Shown one piece after another: positions 55,026-64,000 of a stretch of 64,000 nt of DNA. The stretch comes from Nitrosomonas eutropha (GTDB taxonomy: Bacteria > Pseudomonadota > Gammaproteobacteria > Burkholderiales > Nitrosomonadaceae): NCBI RefSeq assembly GCF_900116685.1, contig NZ_FPBL01000001.1, positions 434,001 to 498,000 of the forward strand, in the 5' to 3' direction. Made by a program: the position numbers and the translations under genes. The notes beneath the pieces are model-generated. The model made no database searches and was not told the DNA's origin. It saw only the letters and a list, made by a program, of their open reading frames with translations. Within the stretch, counting starts at the first letter, position 1; every line of letters begins with the position of its first letter.

Positions 55026-56213
55026 TTACGCATAGCATCTTAGTCTGCGTGAAAAATTCTCCAACAGCTCAATACCACTTTCTTCTGCGCGACGACACCA
55101 GTCTTCAAGTTGCTTGAGCAACTCATCCTTGGTTGCCGCCGACCGTTCCCATATCGCGGACAGCTCTTCTCTCATACGGTAAAGCGTATCCAGCTTCTGA
55201 GTATGGCTCAATACTTGATCCAGCTTGGTACGCTCCTCTTCCTTCAAGGTTTTTGCGTCAGCCAGTACCCAGTTTTTCAGAGTCGAGCCATCCACTCCAA
55301 GCTCAACTGCTGCTTGCTGTAGAGATGACAGTTCATTCTTGAATGCAATTTTCAATGATTTGGTATATTTCGCCAACACCTCATATCGATGGGAAATAAC
55401 CGCCTGCAATGTCTCCAGATCACACTGGGTTTTGGCTTTATTAAGTTGCAGCTTGGGAGCTGTTTTTTTCACCTTTGCCAATCCCATCATCTCCAGTATC
55501 CGGATATACATCCAGCCGATATCAAACTCATACCATTTGTTAGACAATCTGGCGGAGGTCGGATAGGCATGGTGATTATTATGCAGCTCTTCCCCGCCAA
55601 TCAGTATCCCCCATGGACTAATATTGCGACTCGCATCCCCTGGACGGAAGTTGCGATAACCCCAGTAGTGACCAATACCGTTGATGACACCCGCTGCAAA
55701 TACCGGCGTCCACATCATTTGTACAGCCCAGATCGATAAACCGATCGGACCGAACAATACCACATTGATAATTAGCATTGACACGATGCCAGCCACACTG
55801 TGTTTGGAATATACATGGCGCTCCATCCAATCATCCGGGGTGCCATGTCCATAGCGATCAAGCGTTTCCTGATTCTTGGCTTCGATCTTGTAGAGCTCAG
55901 CTCCTTCGCTCAATACCTTTCTGATCCCAAAAATTTGCGGGCTGTGGGGATCATCCACGGTTTCACATTTTGCATGATGCTTCCGATGGATTGCCGCCCA
56001 CTCCTTAGTTACCATGCCAGATGACAACCACAACCAAAAACGGAAAAAATGGCTAGGTATGGGATGTAGATCTAATGCTCGATGTGCCTGATGACGATGC
56101 AAAAAGATAGTAATGCTGGCAATCGTTATGTGGGTAAACACCAACGTCACGATAATATATCCCCACCACGGCAAATCAATAAGTCCGGTTAACAATACCG
56201 ATGCGATATCCAT
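55026..56213 (-). CDS. Membrane fatty acid desaturase (delta-9 type) with C-terminal extension
   Basis: A 395-residue di-iron desaturase that puts a double bond into acyl chains. The three His boxes are HRHQAHR (39-45), HRKHH (76-80) and HNNHH near 215, with four hydrophobic segments around them. After about residue 255 the protein continues for some 140 residues as a charged, helical, soluble domain (KNELSSLQQAAVELGVDGST, MREELSAIWERSAATKDELL, ending in ENFSRRLRCYA) that ordinary desaturases lack and that resembles the C-terminal part of some transposases. The extension is unexplained. Confidence 0.9.
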   Translation of the reverse strand: MDIASVLLTGLIDLPWWGYIIVTLVFTHITIASITIFLHRHQAHRALDLHPIPSHFFRFWLWLSSGMVTKEWAAIHRKHHAKCETVDDPHSPQIFGIRKVLSEGAELYKIEAKNQETLDRYGHGTPDDWMERHVYSKHSVAGIVSMLIINVVLFGPIGLSIWAVQMMWTPVFAAGVINGIGHYWGYRNFRPGDASRNISPWGILIGGEELHNNHHAYPTSARLSNKWYEFDIGWMYIRILEMMGLAKVKKTAPKLQLNKAKTQCDLETLQAVISHRYEVLAKYTKSLKIAFKNELSSLQQAAVELGVDGSTLKNWVLADAKTLKEEERTKLDQVLSHTQKLDTLYRMREELSAIWERSAATKDELLKQLEDWCRRAEESGIELLENFSRRLRCYA

Positions 56214-56335
56214 ATCTGTAAATATCCTCCTTTATAATCATAAATTATTCTATAACAGCTCAATCTAAATAGATGCCACTTATTAGTCAAGAAATTTCAC
56301 AAGATTCTCGAAAAGAAGGTGGATCAGATAGAAAG

Positions 56336-59056
56336 TTAATGCGCCTGATCCCAATTTTTTCCAACCCCGATCTCAACCTTCAATGGCACATCCAGCTTAA
56401 ACGTATTTTCCATCAATCCCCTTAGATTTTCCTTAACTACAAATAGTTCATCCTCAATCACCTCTAACACCAATTCATCATGTACCTGCATGATCAATTT
56501 ACTTTGAAGTTGCGCTTTTGCCAGCCATTGATGTACAGAAATCATTGCCAATTTAATAATATCAGCCGCCGTACCTTGCATGGGGGCATTAATTGCCGCC
56601 CGTTCGGCTCCCATCCGGCGATTATGCTGGCTACTGCGAATATCGGGTAACTGCAACCTTCTTCCCAGCACGGTTTCAACATATCCATTCTGCCTCGCAA
56701 ACTCTCTTGTACGTTGCATGTAATCTGCCACTCCTGGGTAGCGCGCAAAATAACGATTAATAAACGTTCGCGCAGCACTACGATCAATACCCAGTTGTGT
56801 AGCCAGCCCAAATTCCGACATGCCATAAATCAGACCAAAATTGATGACTTTAGCGTAGCGGCGCTGCTCCGCATTCACCTGATCAACAGAAGTGCCAAAT
56901 ACCTCGGAAGCAGTAGCACTATGGATGTCCTGCCCTCCTAAAAATGCCCGTATTAATCCAGCATCCTGGGAAATATGCGCCATGATACGCAACTCAATCT
57001 GGGAATAATCTGCTGAAACAATGTACCAGCCATCCGGAGCAATAAATGCCTCACGGATACGCCTGCCCTCCGGCGTGCGTACCGGAATATTCTGCAGATT
57101 GGGATCGTTACTCGCCAGGCGACCAGTAACCGCCACAGCCTGTGCGTAATTCGTATGGACACGACCGGTCTGTCTATTCACCATTTGTGGTAGCTTATCG
57201 ATATAAGTCGATATGAGCTTGGCAAGACTTCGGTAATCCAGTAAGACCTTGGGTAACGGATAATCCAGAGCCAGCTGTTGTAAAACAGCTTCATCAGTGG
57301 ATGGCACACCTTTTGGTGTTTTTTTGATGACTGGCAACTTATGCTGCCCAAATAAAATCTCTTGTATCTGTTTAGTCGAGTTCAGATTAAAAGCATGGCC
57401 AGCCAGGGAATGGGCCTGCTGCTCAAGTATGACCAATTGCTGTGCCAGTTCACCACTTTGCTCCCGCAGAAGATCGGTATCCAACAACACGCCATTACGC
57501 TCTATCTGGAACAGAACTTCCAGCAATGGCATTTCAATCTGCTGATAAACATGCCCAAGGTGAGCATCTTTACTGATGATCGGATATAAAAAATGATGCA
57601 GACGCAAGGAAATATCAGCATCTTCAGCAGCATAAATCCCCGCTTGTTGAATTTCCACCTGTTCAAATCCGATACGCTTTGCGCCCCTCCCGGTTACATC
57701 ATCATAGCTGATGGTCTGGATATCCAAGTGTCGGCGGGCCAGGCTATCCAGATCATGTGACAGATGGGACTCCAGCACATACGATTGCAGCAGTGTATCG
57801 TGTGCGATTCCGTTCAGCATGACCCCATGGTTAGCAAATACATGCCGATCGTATTTCAGATTCTGACCTACCTTGGGTATATCACTATTCTCCAGCCAGG
57901 GCTTCAACCGTTGCAGTACCTGTTCACGATTCAGCTGTGAGGGCATACCCTGGTAATGATGTGCCAGCGGTATGTAAGCCGCGTGGCCCGGTTCCATACA
58001 TAACGAAAGCCCCACCAGTTCTGCTTCCATTGGATTTAGGCTGGTTGTTTCAGTATCAATCGAAACCAGTTCAGCTGACTCGCATTGCTGGATCCATTCT
58101 TCAAACTGAAAATCAGTCAAGATGATTTGATAATCCCGGCTATCCCTGTTTCTTTCTCCCTGCACTAATGGATCATATATAGGTATAGCTGCTGTGTTTG
58201 TTTCAGGATCTGATTGCCTGAGTTCGCGTAACCAGCTCCGGAATTCAAGATGCTCATAAAGCTCTATCAACCGGGCAGCATCAAGAGGAGCAGCAACCAG
58301 ATCCGGCCAACCCATTGTAAGCGGAACATCGCATTTGATTGTCAGCAGCTCTCTTGAAACCCGTAACCAGTCTAGTGCCCTGCGCAAATTCTCACCTACC
58401 ACACCCTTTATTTCATGTGCATGTGCGACCAGGTTATTCAATGAGCCATATTGATTAAGCCATTTCACCGCAGTTTTAGGGCCTACTTTTTCTACTCCGG
58501 GAATGTTATCTACACTATCCCCCACCAATGCCAGAAAATCGATAATTTGCGCAGGCATCACACCGAATTTTTGTAGAACACCCGCCTCATCCAGTGATTC
58601 ACTATTCATAGTATTTACCAGTCGTATACCTGGCTCAACCAATTGCGCAATATCCTTGTCACCCGTCGATATAACACATTGTATCTGCTCACCTGCCGCA
58701 CGTCTGGCCAGCGTACCGATGACATCATCCGCCTCAACCCGCTCTTCCACCAGCAGCGGCCATCCCATTGCCCGGATACAGGCATACAAGGGATCTATCT
58801 GGCTAGCCAGATCTGCCGGCATCGGCGGACGGTTTGCTTTATATTGTGGATAGATATCTTCCCGGAATGTTTTACCTTTTGCGTCAAACACACACGCGCT
58901 ATAATCTGGTTGATATTCTTTATACAGGCGACGCAACATATTCAGTACGCCATAAATTGCACCAGTAGGTTCATTCAGGCGATTACGCAAATCGGGCAAT
59001 GCATGAAAGGCACGATACAGGTAAGAAGAACCATCGACCAGCACGAGTGTTTTCAT
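56336..59056 (-). CDS. polA: DNA polymerase I
   Basis: A 906-residue three-domain polymerase from the ATG at 59056. 5'-3' exonuclease domain (LVDGSSYLYRAFHAL, EERVEADDVIGTLA, VGDSVDNIPGVEKVGPKTA); an intact 3'-5' proofreading domain (SIDTETTSL, NLKYDRHVF, YAAEDADIS); and the polymerase domain with DYSQIELR, AKVINFGLIYGMSEFGLA and QVHDELVLEV. It works in Okazaki fragment maturation and repair. It is divergent from the LOG-family gene with only 15 bp between starts. Confidence 0.97.
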   Translation of the reverse strand: MKTLVLVDGSSYLYRAFHALPDLRNRLNEPTGAIYGVLNMLRRLYKEYQPDYSACVFDAKGKTFREDIYPQYKANRPPMPADLASQIDPLYACIRAMGWPLLVEERVEADDVIGTLARRAAGEQIQCVISTGDKDIAQLVEPGIRLVNTMNSESLDEAGVLQKFGVMPAQIIDFLALVGDSVDNIPGVEKVGPKTAVKWLNQYGSLNNLVAHAHEIKGVVGENLRRALDWLRVSRELLTIKCDVPLTMGWPDLVAAPLDAARLIELYEHLEFRSWLRELRQSDPETNTAAIPIYDPLVQGERNRDSRDYQIILTDFQFEEWIQQCESAELVSIDTETTSLNPMEAELVGLSLCMEPGHAAYIPLAHHYQGMPSQLNREQVLQRLKPWLENSDIPKVGQNLKYDRHVFANHGVMLNGIAHDTLLQSYVLESHLSHDLDSLARRHLDIQTISYDDVTGRGAKRIGFEQVEIQQAGIYAAEDADISLRLHHFLYPIISKDAHLGHVYQQIEMPLLEVLFQIERNGVLLDTDLLREQSGELAQQLVILEQQAHSLAGHAFNLNSTKQIQEILFGQHKLPVIKKTPKGVPSTDEAVLQQLALDYPLPKVLLDYRSLAKLISTYIDKLPQMVNRQTGRVHTNYAQAVAVTGRLASNDPNLQNIPVRTPEGRRIREAFIAPDGWYIVSADYSQIELRIMAHISQDAGLIRAFLGGQDIHSATASEVFGTSVDQVNAEQRRYAKVINFGLIYGMSEFGLATQLGIDRSAARTFINRYFARYPGVADYMQRTREFARQNGYVETVLGRRLQLPDIRSSQHNRRMGAERAAINAPMQGTAADIIKLAMISVHQWLAKAQLQSKLIMQVHDELVLEVIEDELFVVKENLRGLMENTFKLDVPLKVEIGVGKNWDQAH

Positions 59057-59071
59057 CAAATAAGGACCTTT

Positions 59072-59791
59072 ATGAGTTTACAAGCAAAGTTGGGGGATGC
59101 TCTTACCCTGGAAAAACCCTGGTCAGCCAGAGAATCATGGCGAGTTTTCGGTATTGTGGCAGAATTTGTTGAAGGCACGGAGCGACTTGAATGTATCCAG
59201 CCTGCCATCAGTATTTTTGGCAGCGCCAGAACTCATCCCGACCACCCGCATTATAAATTAACCGAAGCAATCGCAAGACAATTGTCGGATGCCGGATTCT
59301 CAGTCATATCCGGTGGAGGGCCAGGCATTATGGAAGCCGCCAACAAAGGCGCTTTTTATGGTAAATCTCCCAGTGTAGGGCTAAATATTCAGCTACCTCA
59401 CGAACAACGTCGTAACGTCTATCAAGATATCAGTCAGACCTTCCGCCACTTCTTTGCTCGCAAATATATGTTCATCAAGTTTGCAACCGCCTACGTCGTT
59501 ATGCCAGGTGGATTTGGCACACTGGATGAGTTGATGGAAGCGCTGACCCTGGTCCAGACTGGAAAGACCCGCAAGATGCCGATCATTCTGGTCTGTTCAG
59601 ATTTCTGGCAGGGAATGATTGACTGGTTTCGCCAGGTACTCGTCCAGGATAATTTCATCTCCCCAGAGGATATGGATCTTATTCAAATCGTTGATGAACC
59701 CGCTCAAGTCGTAGACGCAATTTTCCGCTACTACGAAACCTCCGGGTTTGAGCCTTCAGCTGCTGAACGTAACATACAACTCAATCTTTGA
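59072..59791 (+). CDS. LOG-family protein (TIGR00730 Rossmann fold)
   Basis: A 239-residue protein from the ATG at 59072 with AAGGA upstream; the open frame reaches back into polA but that part is antisense noise. Motifs: ISIFGSART, ISGGGPGIMEAANKGA, and PGGFGTLDELMEALTLVQ, the PGGxGTxxE active site of cytokinin riboside monophosphate phosphoribohydrolases. In bacteria such enzymes release the base from AMP-like nucleotides. Divergent from polA. Confidence 0.9.
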   Translation: MSLQAKLGDALTLEKPWSARESWRVFGIVAEFVEGTERLECIQPAISIFGSARTHPDHPHYKLTEAIARQLSDAGFSVISGGGPGIMEAANKGAFYGKSPSVGLNIQLPHEQRRNVYQDISQTFRHFFARKYMFIKFATAYVVMPGGFGTLDELMEALTLVQTGKTRKMPIILVCSDFWQGMIDWFRQVLVQDNFISPEDMDLIQIVDEPAQVVDAIFRYYETSGFEPSAAERNIQLNL

Positions 59792-59854
59792 CATCGACAG
59801 ATTCATTTCTGTCAGGAAAATACCAGAATATTCCAACTATCCGGATACATCAGC

Positions 59855-60235
59855 ATGAGGTCAGTAACTATTTTATTTTTCTGCAGCAATCTGGTCTGGA
59901 TGTCCCCTTTGGTATTCGCACAAAGTAAACCGCAACCGGATAACCTGATTCCATTACCGGAAATTCCGGAGCCTCCTTCTAGTCGCGAAGAGAGCGCTCT
60001 TCCCCCCGAACTGGATCTGGATCCATCCCTAGAGCCAGAAATAACAATCCACGAAGGAAAAGACAAAACAATCGAGGAATATCGTGTTAATGGCGAGTTA
60101 TACATGATCAAAATTACCCCTCGAATCGGAAAACCTTATTACCTCCTGAACCGGCGCAGTGCTGCCGGAATGACTCACCGGGGGGATATGGGGTCTGGTG
60201 TAAGTGTCCCAATGTGGGAGATTTATCGCTTTTGA
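59855..60235 (+). CDS. DUF2782 protein with signal peptide
   Basis: A 126-residue protein with a signal peptide (SVTILFFCSNLVWMSPLVFAQ), a Pro/Glu-rich linker (LPEIPEPPSSREESALPPEL), and the DUF2782 core: IEEYRVNGELYMIKITPRIG, KPYYLLNR. Regularly found between polA and thrB in beta- and gammaproteobacteria. Function unknown. Followed by thrB 93 bp on. Confidence 0.85.
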   Translation: MRSVTILFFCSNLVWMSPLVFAQSKPQPDNLIPLPEIPEPPSSREESALPPELDLDPSLEPEITIHEGKDKTIEEYRVNGELYMIKITPRIGKPYYLLNRRSAAGMTHRGDMGSGVSVPMWEIYRF

Positions 60236-60328
60236 GCAAGATTCACCGGGACCTGAGCAATCTCCAGTAAATTCGCCAATTTATTTGCCACCTTACCCTT
60301 TACAAACCATCTTTTCAGCGCTTCATTC

Positions 60329-61279
60329 ATGTCCGTCTTCACTCCGGTTACTAAAGAACAACTTGCCGTCTGGCTACAGAATTACTCACTTGGATTACTG
60401 ATTGATTTGCAGGGTATTTCATCCGGAATCGAAAATACCAATTATTTTGTTACCACGACACAAGGTAAATTTATTCTTACCCTGTTCGAGAAGCTGACCA
60501 GCACTGAACTGCCCTTTTATCTCAATCTAATGGCATATCTCTCCGGGCAGGGTATTCCCTGCCCCAAACCTGTTGAATCACAAGATCACGCTTTGCTAGG
60601 TATGCTCAATGGTAAACCAGCCTCTATCGTGACCTTCCTACCTGGGCAATCCATGACACAAATCAGGGAAGAACAATGTGCACAGGTCGGAAAAACACTC
60701 GCCAAAATGCACCTGGCAGGACTGAACTACTCTGGCAAAAACAGAAACCCACGCGGACTGGACTGGTGGCAAACTGCTGCCGGAACAGTCATGCCCTTCC
60801 TTTCCCGCTCGGAGCAAAGCCTGCTTGATGAGGAATTGCAATTCCAGATAAAACAGCACACAACCAACCTTCCTCAAGGCATTATCCATGCCGATCTTTT
60901 CCGTGATAACGTTTTATTTACATCCACCGGCATTGGCGGAATTATCGACTTCTACTTTGCCTGTAACGATGCTTTACTATACGATCTGGCTATTACTGCA
61001 AACGACTGGTGTACGCTTGAGGATGGGGTAACGGACAAAGCGCGCATGCATGCCCTCGTGAAGGCCTACCAGGCCGCCCGGCCATTAACAGCGGAAGAAC
61101 ACCCTGCCTGGCCCACTATGCTGCGAGCGGGTGCGCTGCGTTTTTGGTTATCGCGTCTGTATGACTATTATCTGCCTCGCCCGGGCGAGCTGACACATAA
61201 AAAGGATCCAGAACACTTCAGAAGAATTTTGGAATACCATCTGACCAATCCGAGTGTGCTCCCTTCTCTTCAGGTCTGA
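60329..61279 (+). CDS. thrB: Homoserine kinase ThrB (APH-fold type)
   Basis: A 316-residue kinase of threonine synthesis, of the aminoglycoside phosphotransferase fold used by many betaproteobacteria, not the GHMP type. Motifs: [20 protein letters not shown] for nucleotide binding, [12 protein letters not shown] with the catalytic Asp, and [19 protein letters not shown] with the Mg ligand. Start MSVFTPVT is the usual N-terminus. Full length. Confidence 0.94.
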   Translation: MSVFTPVTKEQLAVWLQNYSLGLLIDLQGISSGIENTNYFVTTTQGKFILTLFEKLTSTELPFYLNLMAYLSGQGIPCPKPVESQDHALLGMLNGKPASIVTFLPGQSMTQIREEQCAQVGKTLAKMHLAGLNYSGKNRNPRGLDWWQTAAGTVMPFLSRSEQSLLDEELQFQIKQHTTNLPQGIIHADLFRDNVLFTSTGIGGIIDFYFACNDALLYDLAITANDWCTLEDGVTDKARMHALVKAYQAARPLTAEEHPAWPTMLRAGALRFWLSRLYDYYLPRPGELTHKKDPEHFRRILEYHLTNPSVLPSLQV

Positions 61280-61370
61280 AGCCAGGCAGATTATCGTCAC
61301 CCTTTTCACATACGCTCTATAAACAATTAAAATTCTGGCCGAGCGTACTTTAAATACTGGAGAAATTACG

Positions 61371-62162
61371 ATGGAAGCACGATATGTACGCGGCAAACAG
61401 GGATTACAGTGGATTTTGAGCGGCTTTTATTTTTTCCGCCAGACGCCTCTTAACTGGATCTTTTTGTGTTTTACTTATTTACTGATCGGAACGACACTGG
61501 GGCTTATCCCCTATCTGGGAAGTCTCATCGGCATATTGACCGTACCTGTCTTTGTAGCTGGTATTATGGCTGGATGCAGGCAGCTGGATTTAAACGGCAA
61601 ACTCGAACTGGAATATCTGTTTTACGGATTCAAGAAATATACCGTATCCCTTATCACGATCGGTGGAATTTACCTGGTCGGTGATGTTCTAATTACCGGT
61701 TTCTTCATGCTGCGCGGAGGAGATGCCGCTATTGACATGTGGCTGCATGGCAAACGATTTGATGAAACCGAGCTGGCTGGGGTCATGAACGACATATTGT
61801 CGGCTACTTTATTTTCCCTGTTGCTAAGTATTCCACTGCTGATGGCAATCTGGTTTGCTCCCATGCTGGTGATCTTTGAGAAAATGCCTCCTCTCATCGC
61901 CATACGTAAAAGTTTTTTTGCGTGCCTAAAAAATCTCTTTGCTTTCCAGATTTATTTTATTGTCCTGTTTATTCTTGCCATGCTTTCAGCCATGCTCTAC
62001 GGACTCGGCTTCATCGTATGGTTCCCGGTTGCATTCGCCTCAGCATACGTCAGTTACAAGGATATTTTTCACTACGAACAAGATGAAAACACCAAGTCTG
62101 ATCAGGATACAAATGAAAACAAGGAAAATGCCAGCCAGATTGAGAACGATGAGCCAAAATAA
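61371..62162 (+). CDS. BPSS1780-family membrane protein
   Basis: A 263-residue inner-membrane protein with about six hydrophobic segments; begins EARYVRGKQGLQWILSGFYFF, typical of the family, with PLNWIFLCFTYLLIG after it. The C-terminal 30 residues are polar and disordered (Asn/Asp/Glu/Lys-rich). GGAG lies before the ATG. A betaproteobacterial family of unknown role, often beside thrB. Confidence 0.85.
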   Translation: MEARYVRGKQGLQWILSGFYFFRQTPLNWIFLCFTYLLIGTTLGLIPYLGSLIGILTVPVFVAGIMAGCRQLDLNGKLELEYLFYGFKKYTVSLITIGGIYLVGDVLITGFFMLRGGDAAIDMWLHGKRFDETELAGVMNDILSATLFSLLLSIPLLMAIWFAPMLVIFEKMPPLIAIRKSFFACLKNLFAFQIYFIVLFILAMLSAMLYGLGFIVWFPVAFASAYVSYKDIFHYEQDENTKSDQDTNENKENASQIENDEPK

Positions 62163-62168
62163 TCCAAT

Positions 62169-64000
62169 TTATAAAGGAACCAGTTTTGCATAGGTAAGTG
62201 AGAGCCATTTTGTACCCGCCTGGCGGAAATTCACCTGAACTCGTATATCAGATCCACTGCCCTCATAATTTACAATAGTGCCCGTACCAAATTTTGTGTG
62301 CGATACCTGCTGACCAATATGAAACCCTGCCGTATTCAATCCTTGCGAAGCCACCCCAGCTGTAGCGACGGGTATATTTTTCCCTCCTCCCTGGCGAGAA
62401 TAGGCAGAGCTGACAGTACTTTGTCCGGTTCCTGAAAATCCCTGCCGATACCCCGCCCCAGAAAAACCGGATGATCGTAACCTTTTCAGTAGTTCCTCCG
62501 GAATTTCATCAACAAACCTGGAAGGCACATTCACCCGTACCTGGCCGTGTAACATACGGCTCTCTGCATAACTCAGATACAAGCGCTGCCGTGCGCGCGT
62601 CATTGCCACATACATCAGGCGTCTTTCTTCTTCCAGCCCATTCGGCTCATTACGGCTGTTTTCATGAGGAAACAACCCCTCCTCCAGGCCACTGATAAAT
62701 ACTGAATGGAATTCCAATCCTTTTGCAGCATGCACCGTCATCAATTGAACCGCATCCTGATAGCCCTCCGCCTGGTGCTCACCACCTTCAAGTGAGGCAT
62801 GTGCCAAAAAAGCTGTGAGACTGTCATCTTCGGCTTCATGCACAAAACTGGTTGCAGCATTGACCAGCTCTTTAAGGTTTTCCAGGCGCTCATTGTTACC
62901 CTCACGCTCAGCCTGGTAATGTGCCACCAGCCCACTTTGATCCACTACACGCCGGATTATTTCCGGCAATGGCTGTCCTTCACATGCTTGCTGTATGGAT
63001 AGAACCAGATTAACAAAACCTGCTATCCCTCTTCCAGATTGACTACCCCTGGTAGAAACAACTTTCCCTTCCCCGCATGCCTTAAGTGCCGCCTGCCAAA
63101 GATTAATTCCAAGTATTCCCGCCTGGTCCTGCAATTGCTCCAATGTGCGTGCACCAATTCCTCTGGGAGGGAAATTGATGATCCGCAGCAGGGCATTGTC
63201 ATCATCCGGCGAAGCAGCCAGTCGCAAATAAGCCAGTGCATGCTTTACTTCCTGCCGATCGAAAAAACGCATACCACCGTAAACACGGTAAGAAATAGAT
63301 GCATTGAACAAACCATGTTCCAGCACCCGTGATTGCGCATTGGAACGATAAAGCAGAGCTATCTCGGAGAGGGATAATCCTTCAGCGTGTAGGGCCTTGA
63401 TTTCATCAACAATAAAGCTGGCTTCATCCATATCCGTAGCAGCGTAATAAACCCGCACAGATTCACCTTTCCCCACAGCAGTCCACAGATTCTTACCTAG
63501 GCGTCCTTCGTTGTTCTCGATCAGTGCATTGGCTGCGTCCAGAATATTGCCTTGTGAGCGATAATTCTGCTCCAGCCTGATAATTTTAGATACGCTGAAA
63601 TCTTTTTCAAGATCACGCATATTTCCAACATGCGCTCCCCGGAATGCATAAATGCTCTGGTCATCATCCCCGACAGCAAAAATGGCAGCATGTTGTTGTG
63701 AACCCGAGCCTGCCAGTAATTTGATCCATTTATATTGCAGCCGGTTAGTATCCTGAAATTCATCTACCAATATATGTTCAAAACGGCTACGATAATGGTT
63801 CCGCAGAATTTCATTACGACTTAACAATTCATAGCAACGCAGCAATAGCTCAGCAAAATCAACGGTACCTTCTCGCATACTGACAGCTTCGTACGCTTGG
63901 TAGCATTCAGCCAGAGTCCGATTGAAACCACCACGTGTATCAACCTGTGAGGCTCGTAATCCCTCTTCCTTGGCGTTATTGATAAACCATTGCAGTTGTC
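62169..64000 (-). CDS. uvrD: DNA helicase II UvrD/Rep family, N-terminus cut by window
   Basis: About 610 residues of an SF1A helicase are visible; the N-terminal part with the Walker A motif lies beyond base 64000. The readable frame continues upstream of Met 63878 (QWFINNAKEEGLRAS). Motifs: LVDEFQDTN (Walker B), AVGDDDQSIYAFRGA, LEQNYRSQGNIL, LMTVHAAKGLEFHSVFISG, and EERRLMYVAMTRARQRLYL. The tail has the UvrD-type C-terminal domain (GQQVSHTKFGTGTIVNYEG). It unwinds DNA in excision and mismatch repair. Convergent with the BPSS1780 gene, 6 bp apart. Confidence 0.94.
   Translation of the reverse strand, partial: QLQWFINNAKEEGLRASQVDTRGGFNRTLAECYQAYEAVSMREGTVDFAELLLRCYELLSRNEILRNHYRSRFEHILVDEFQDTNRLQYKWIKLLAGSGSQQHAAIFAVGDDDQSIYAFRGAHVGNMRDLEKDFSVSKIIRLEQNYRSQGNILDAANALIENNEGRLGKNLWTAVGKGESVRVYYAATDMDEASFIVDEIKALHAEGLSLSEIALLYRSNAQSRVLEHGLFNASISYRVYGGMRFFDRQEVKHALAYLRLAASPDDDNALLRIINFPPRGIGARTLEQLQDQAGILGINLWQAALKACGEGKVVSTRGSQSGRGIAGFVNLVLSIQQACEGQPLPEIIRRVVDQSGLVAHYQAEREGNNERLENLKELVNAATSFVHEAEDDSLTAFLAHASLEGGEHQAEGYQDAVQLMTVHAAKGLEFHSVFISGLEEGLFPHENSRNEPNGLEEERRLMYVAMTRARQRLYLSYAESRMLHGQVRVNVPSRFVDEIPEELLKRLRSSGFSGAGYRQGFSGTGQSTVSSAYSRQGGGKNIPVATAGVASQGLNTAGFHIGQQVSHTKFGTGTIVNYEGSGSDIRVQVNFRQAGTKWLSLTYAKLVPL

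Noticed and set aside
58643-59071. Extension of the LOG-family frame into polA
   Set aside because: Antisense to polA; AAGGA and the conserved start are at 59072.

Overview
The window looks like chromosome of a betaproteobacterium, most likely an ammonia oxidiser close to Nitrosomonas. This rests on moderate G+C in the core genes, betaproteobacterial families (a BPSS1780-type membrane protein, DUF2782 next to thrB) and core protein sequences. It is an inference, because no ammonia-oxidation gene lies in the window.

Bases 1 to about 18,100 are accessory DNA: a heavy-metal resistance island. It holds a cut serine recombinase and a small membrane protein, then a Tn21-type terminal repeat with a G+C-rich mercury operon (merR divergent from merTPCADE, then a Cys-rich DUF3330 protein), a res-like region and a resolvase of lower G+C, with no transposase. 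An MNT/HEPN toxin-antitoxin pair follows. Next comes a minus-strand operon: BlaI-type repressor, M56 membrane metallopeptidase, outer-membrane factor, periplasmic adaptor, heavy-metal RND pump, DUF3147 protein. A chromate transporter (chrA), an IS5-family element with a broken frame and a wrecked higBA pair close the island. The higB remnant stops against the 3' end of nadB, which marks the likely island/core junction.

Bases 18,118 to about 29,100 are core metabolism and envelope genes: nadB, ilvE, a zinc-finger protein, a phosphomannomutase/phosphoglucomutase, nadE, an M48 peptidase with a repeat-rich C-terminus, and a MacAB-like export system in three genes. A START-domain protein, an IS3-family relic, a lipase/SDR overlapping pair and a small unknown gene follow (29.2-32.9 kb). 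A complete Mrp Na+/H+ antiporter operon (mrpA with fused mrpB, then C, D, E, F, G) fills 33.4-39.5 kb.

From 39.5 kb to the end lie housekeeping genes: a YbbAP-type ABC pair divergent from tesA, rluC and rne divergent, xerD, a YpjD-like protein and ffh, coaBC-dut-DUF192, radC-rpmB-rpmG with a clear terminator, a fatty acid desaturase with an unusual C-terminal extension, polA divergent from a LOG-family gene, DUF2782, thrB, a BPSS1780-family protein, and uvrD cut by the window end.

The points most worth a second look are: (1) a NAD synthetase whose glutaminase domain lacks its catalytic cysteine, which makes sense in a cell rich in free ammonia; (2) a BlaR1/BlaI-like protease-repressor pair that appears to have been re-purposed to control a metal RND pump, with a His/Cys-rich periplasmic loop in place of the beta-lactam sensor; and (3) two matching 17-bp palindromes that could be its operators. 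No rRNA, tRNA or CRISPR array was seen.
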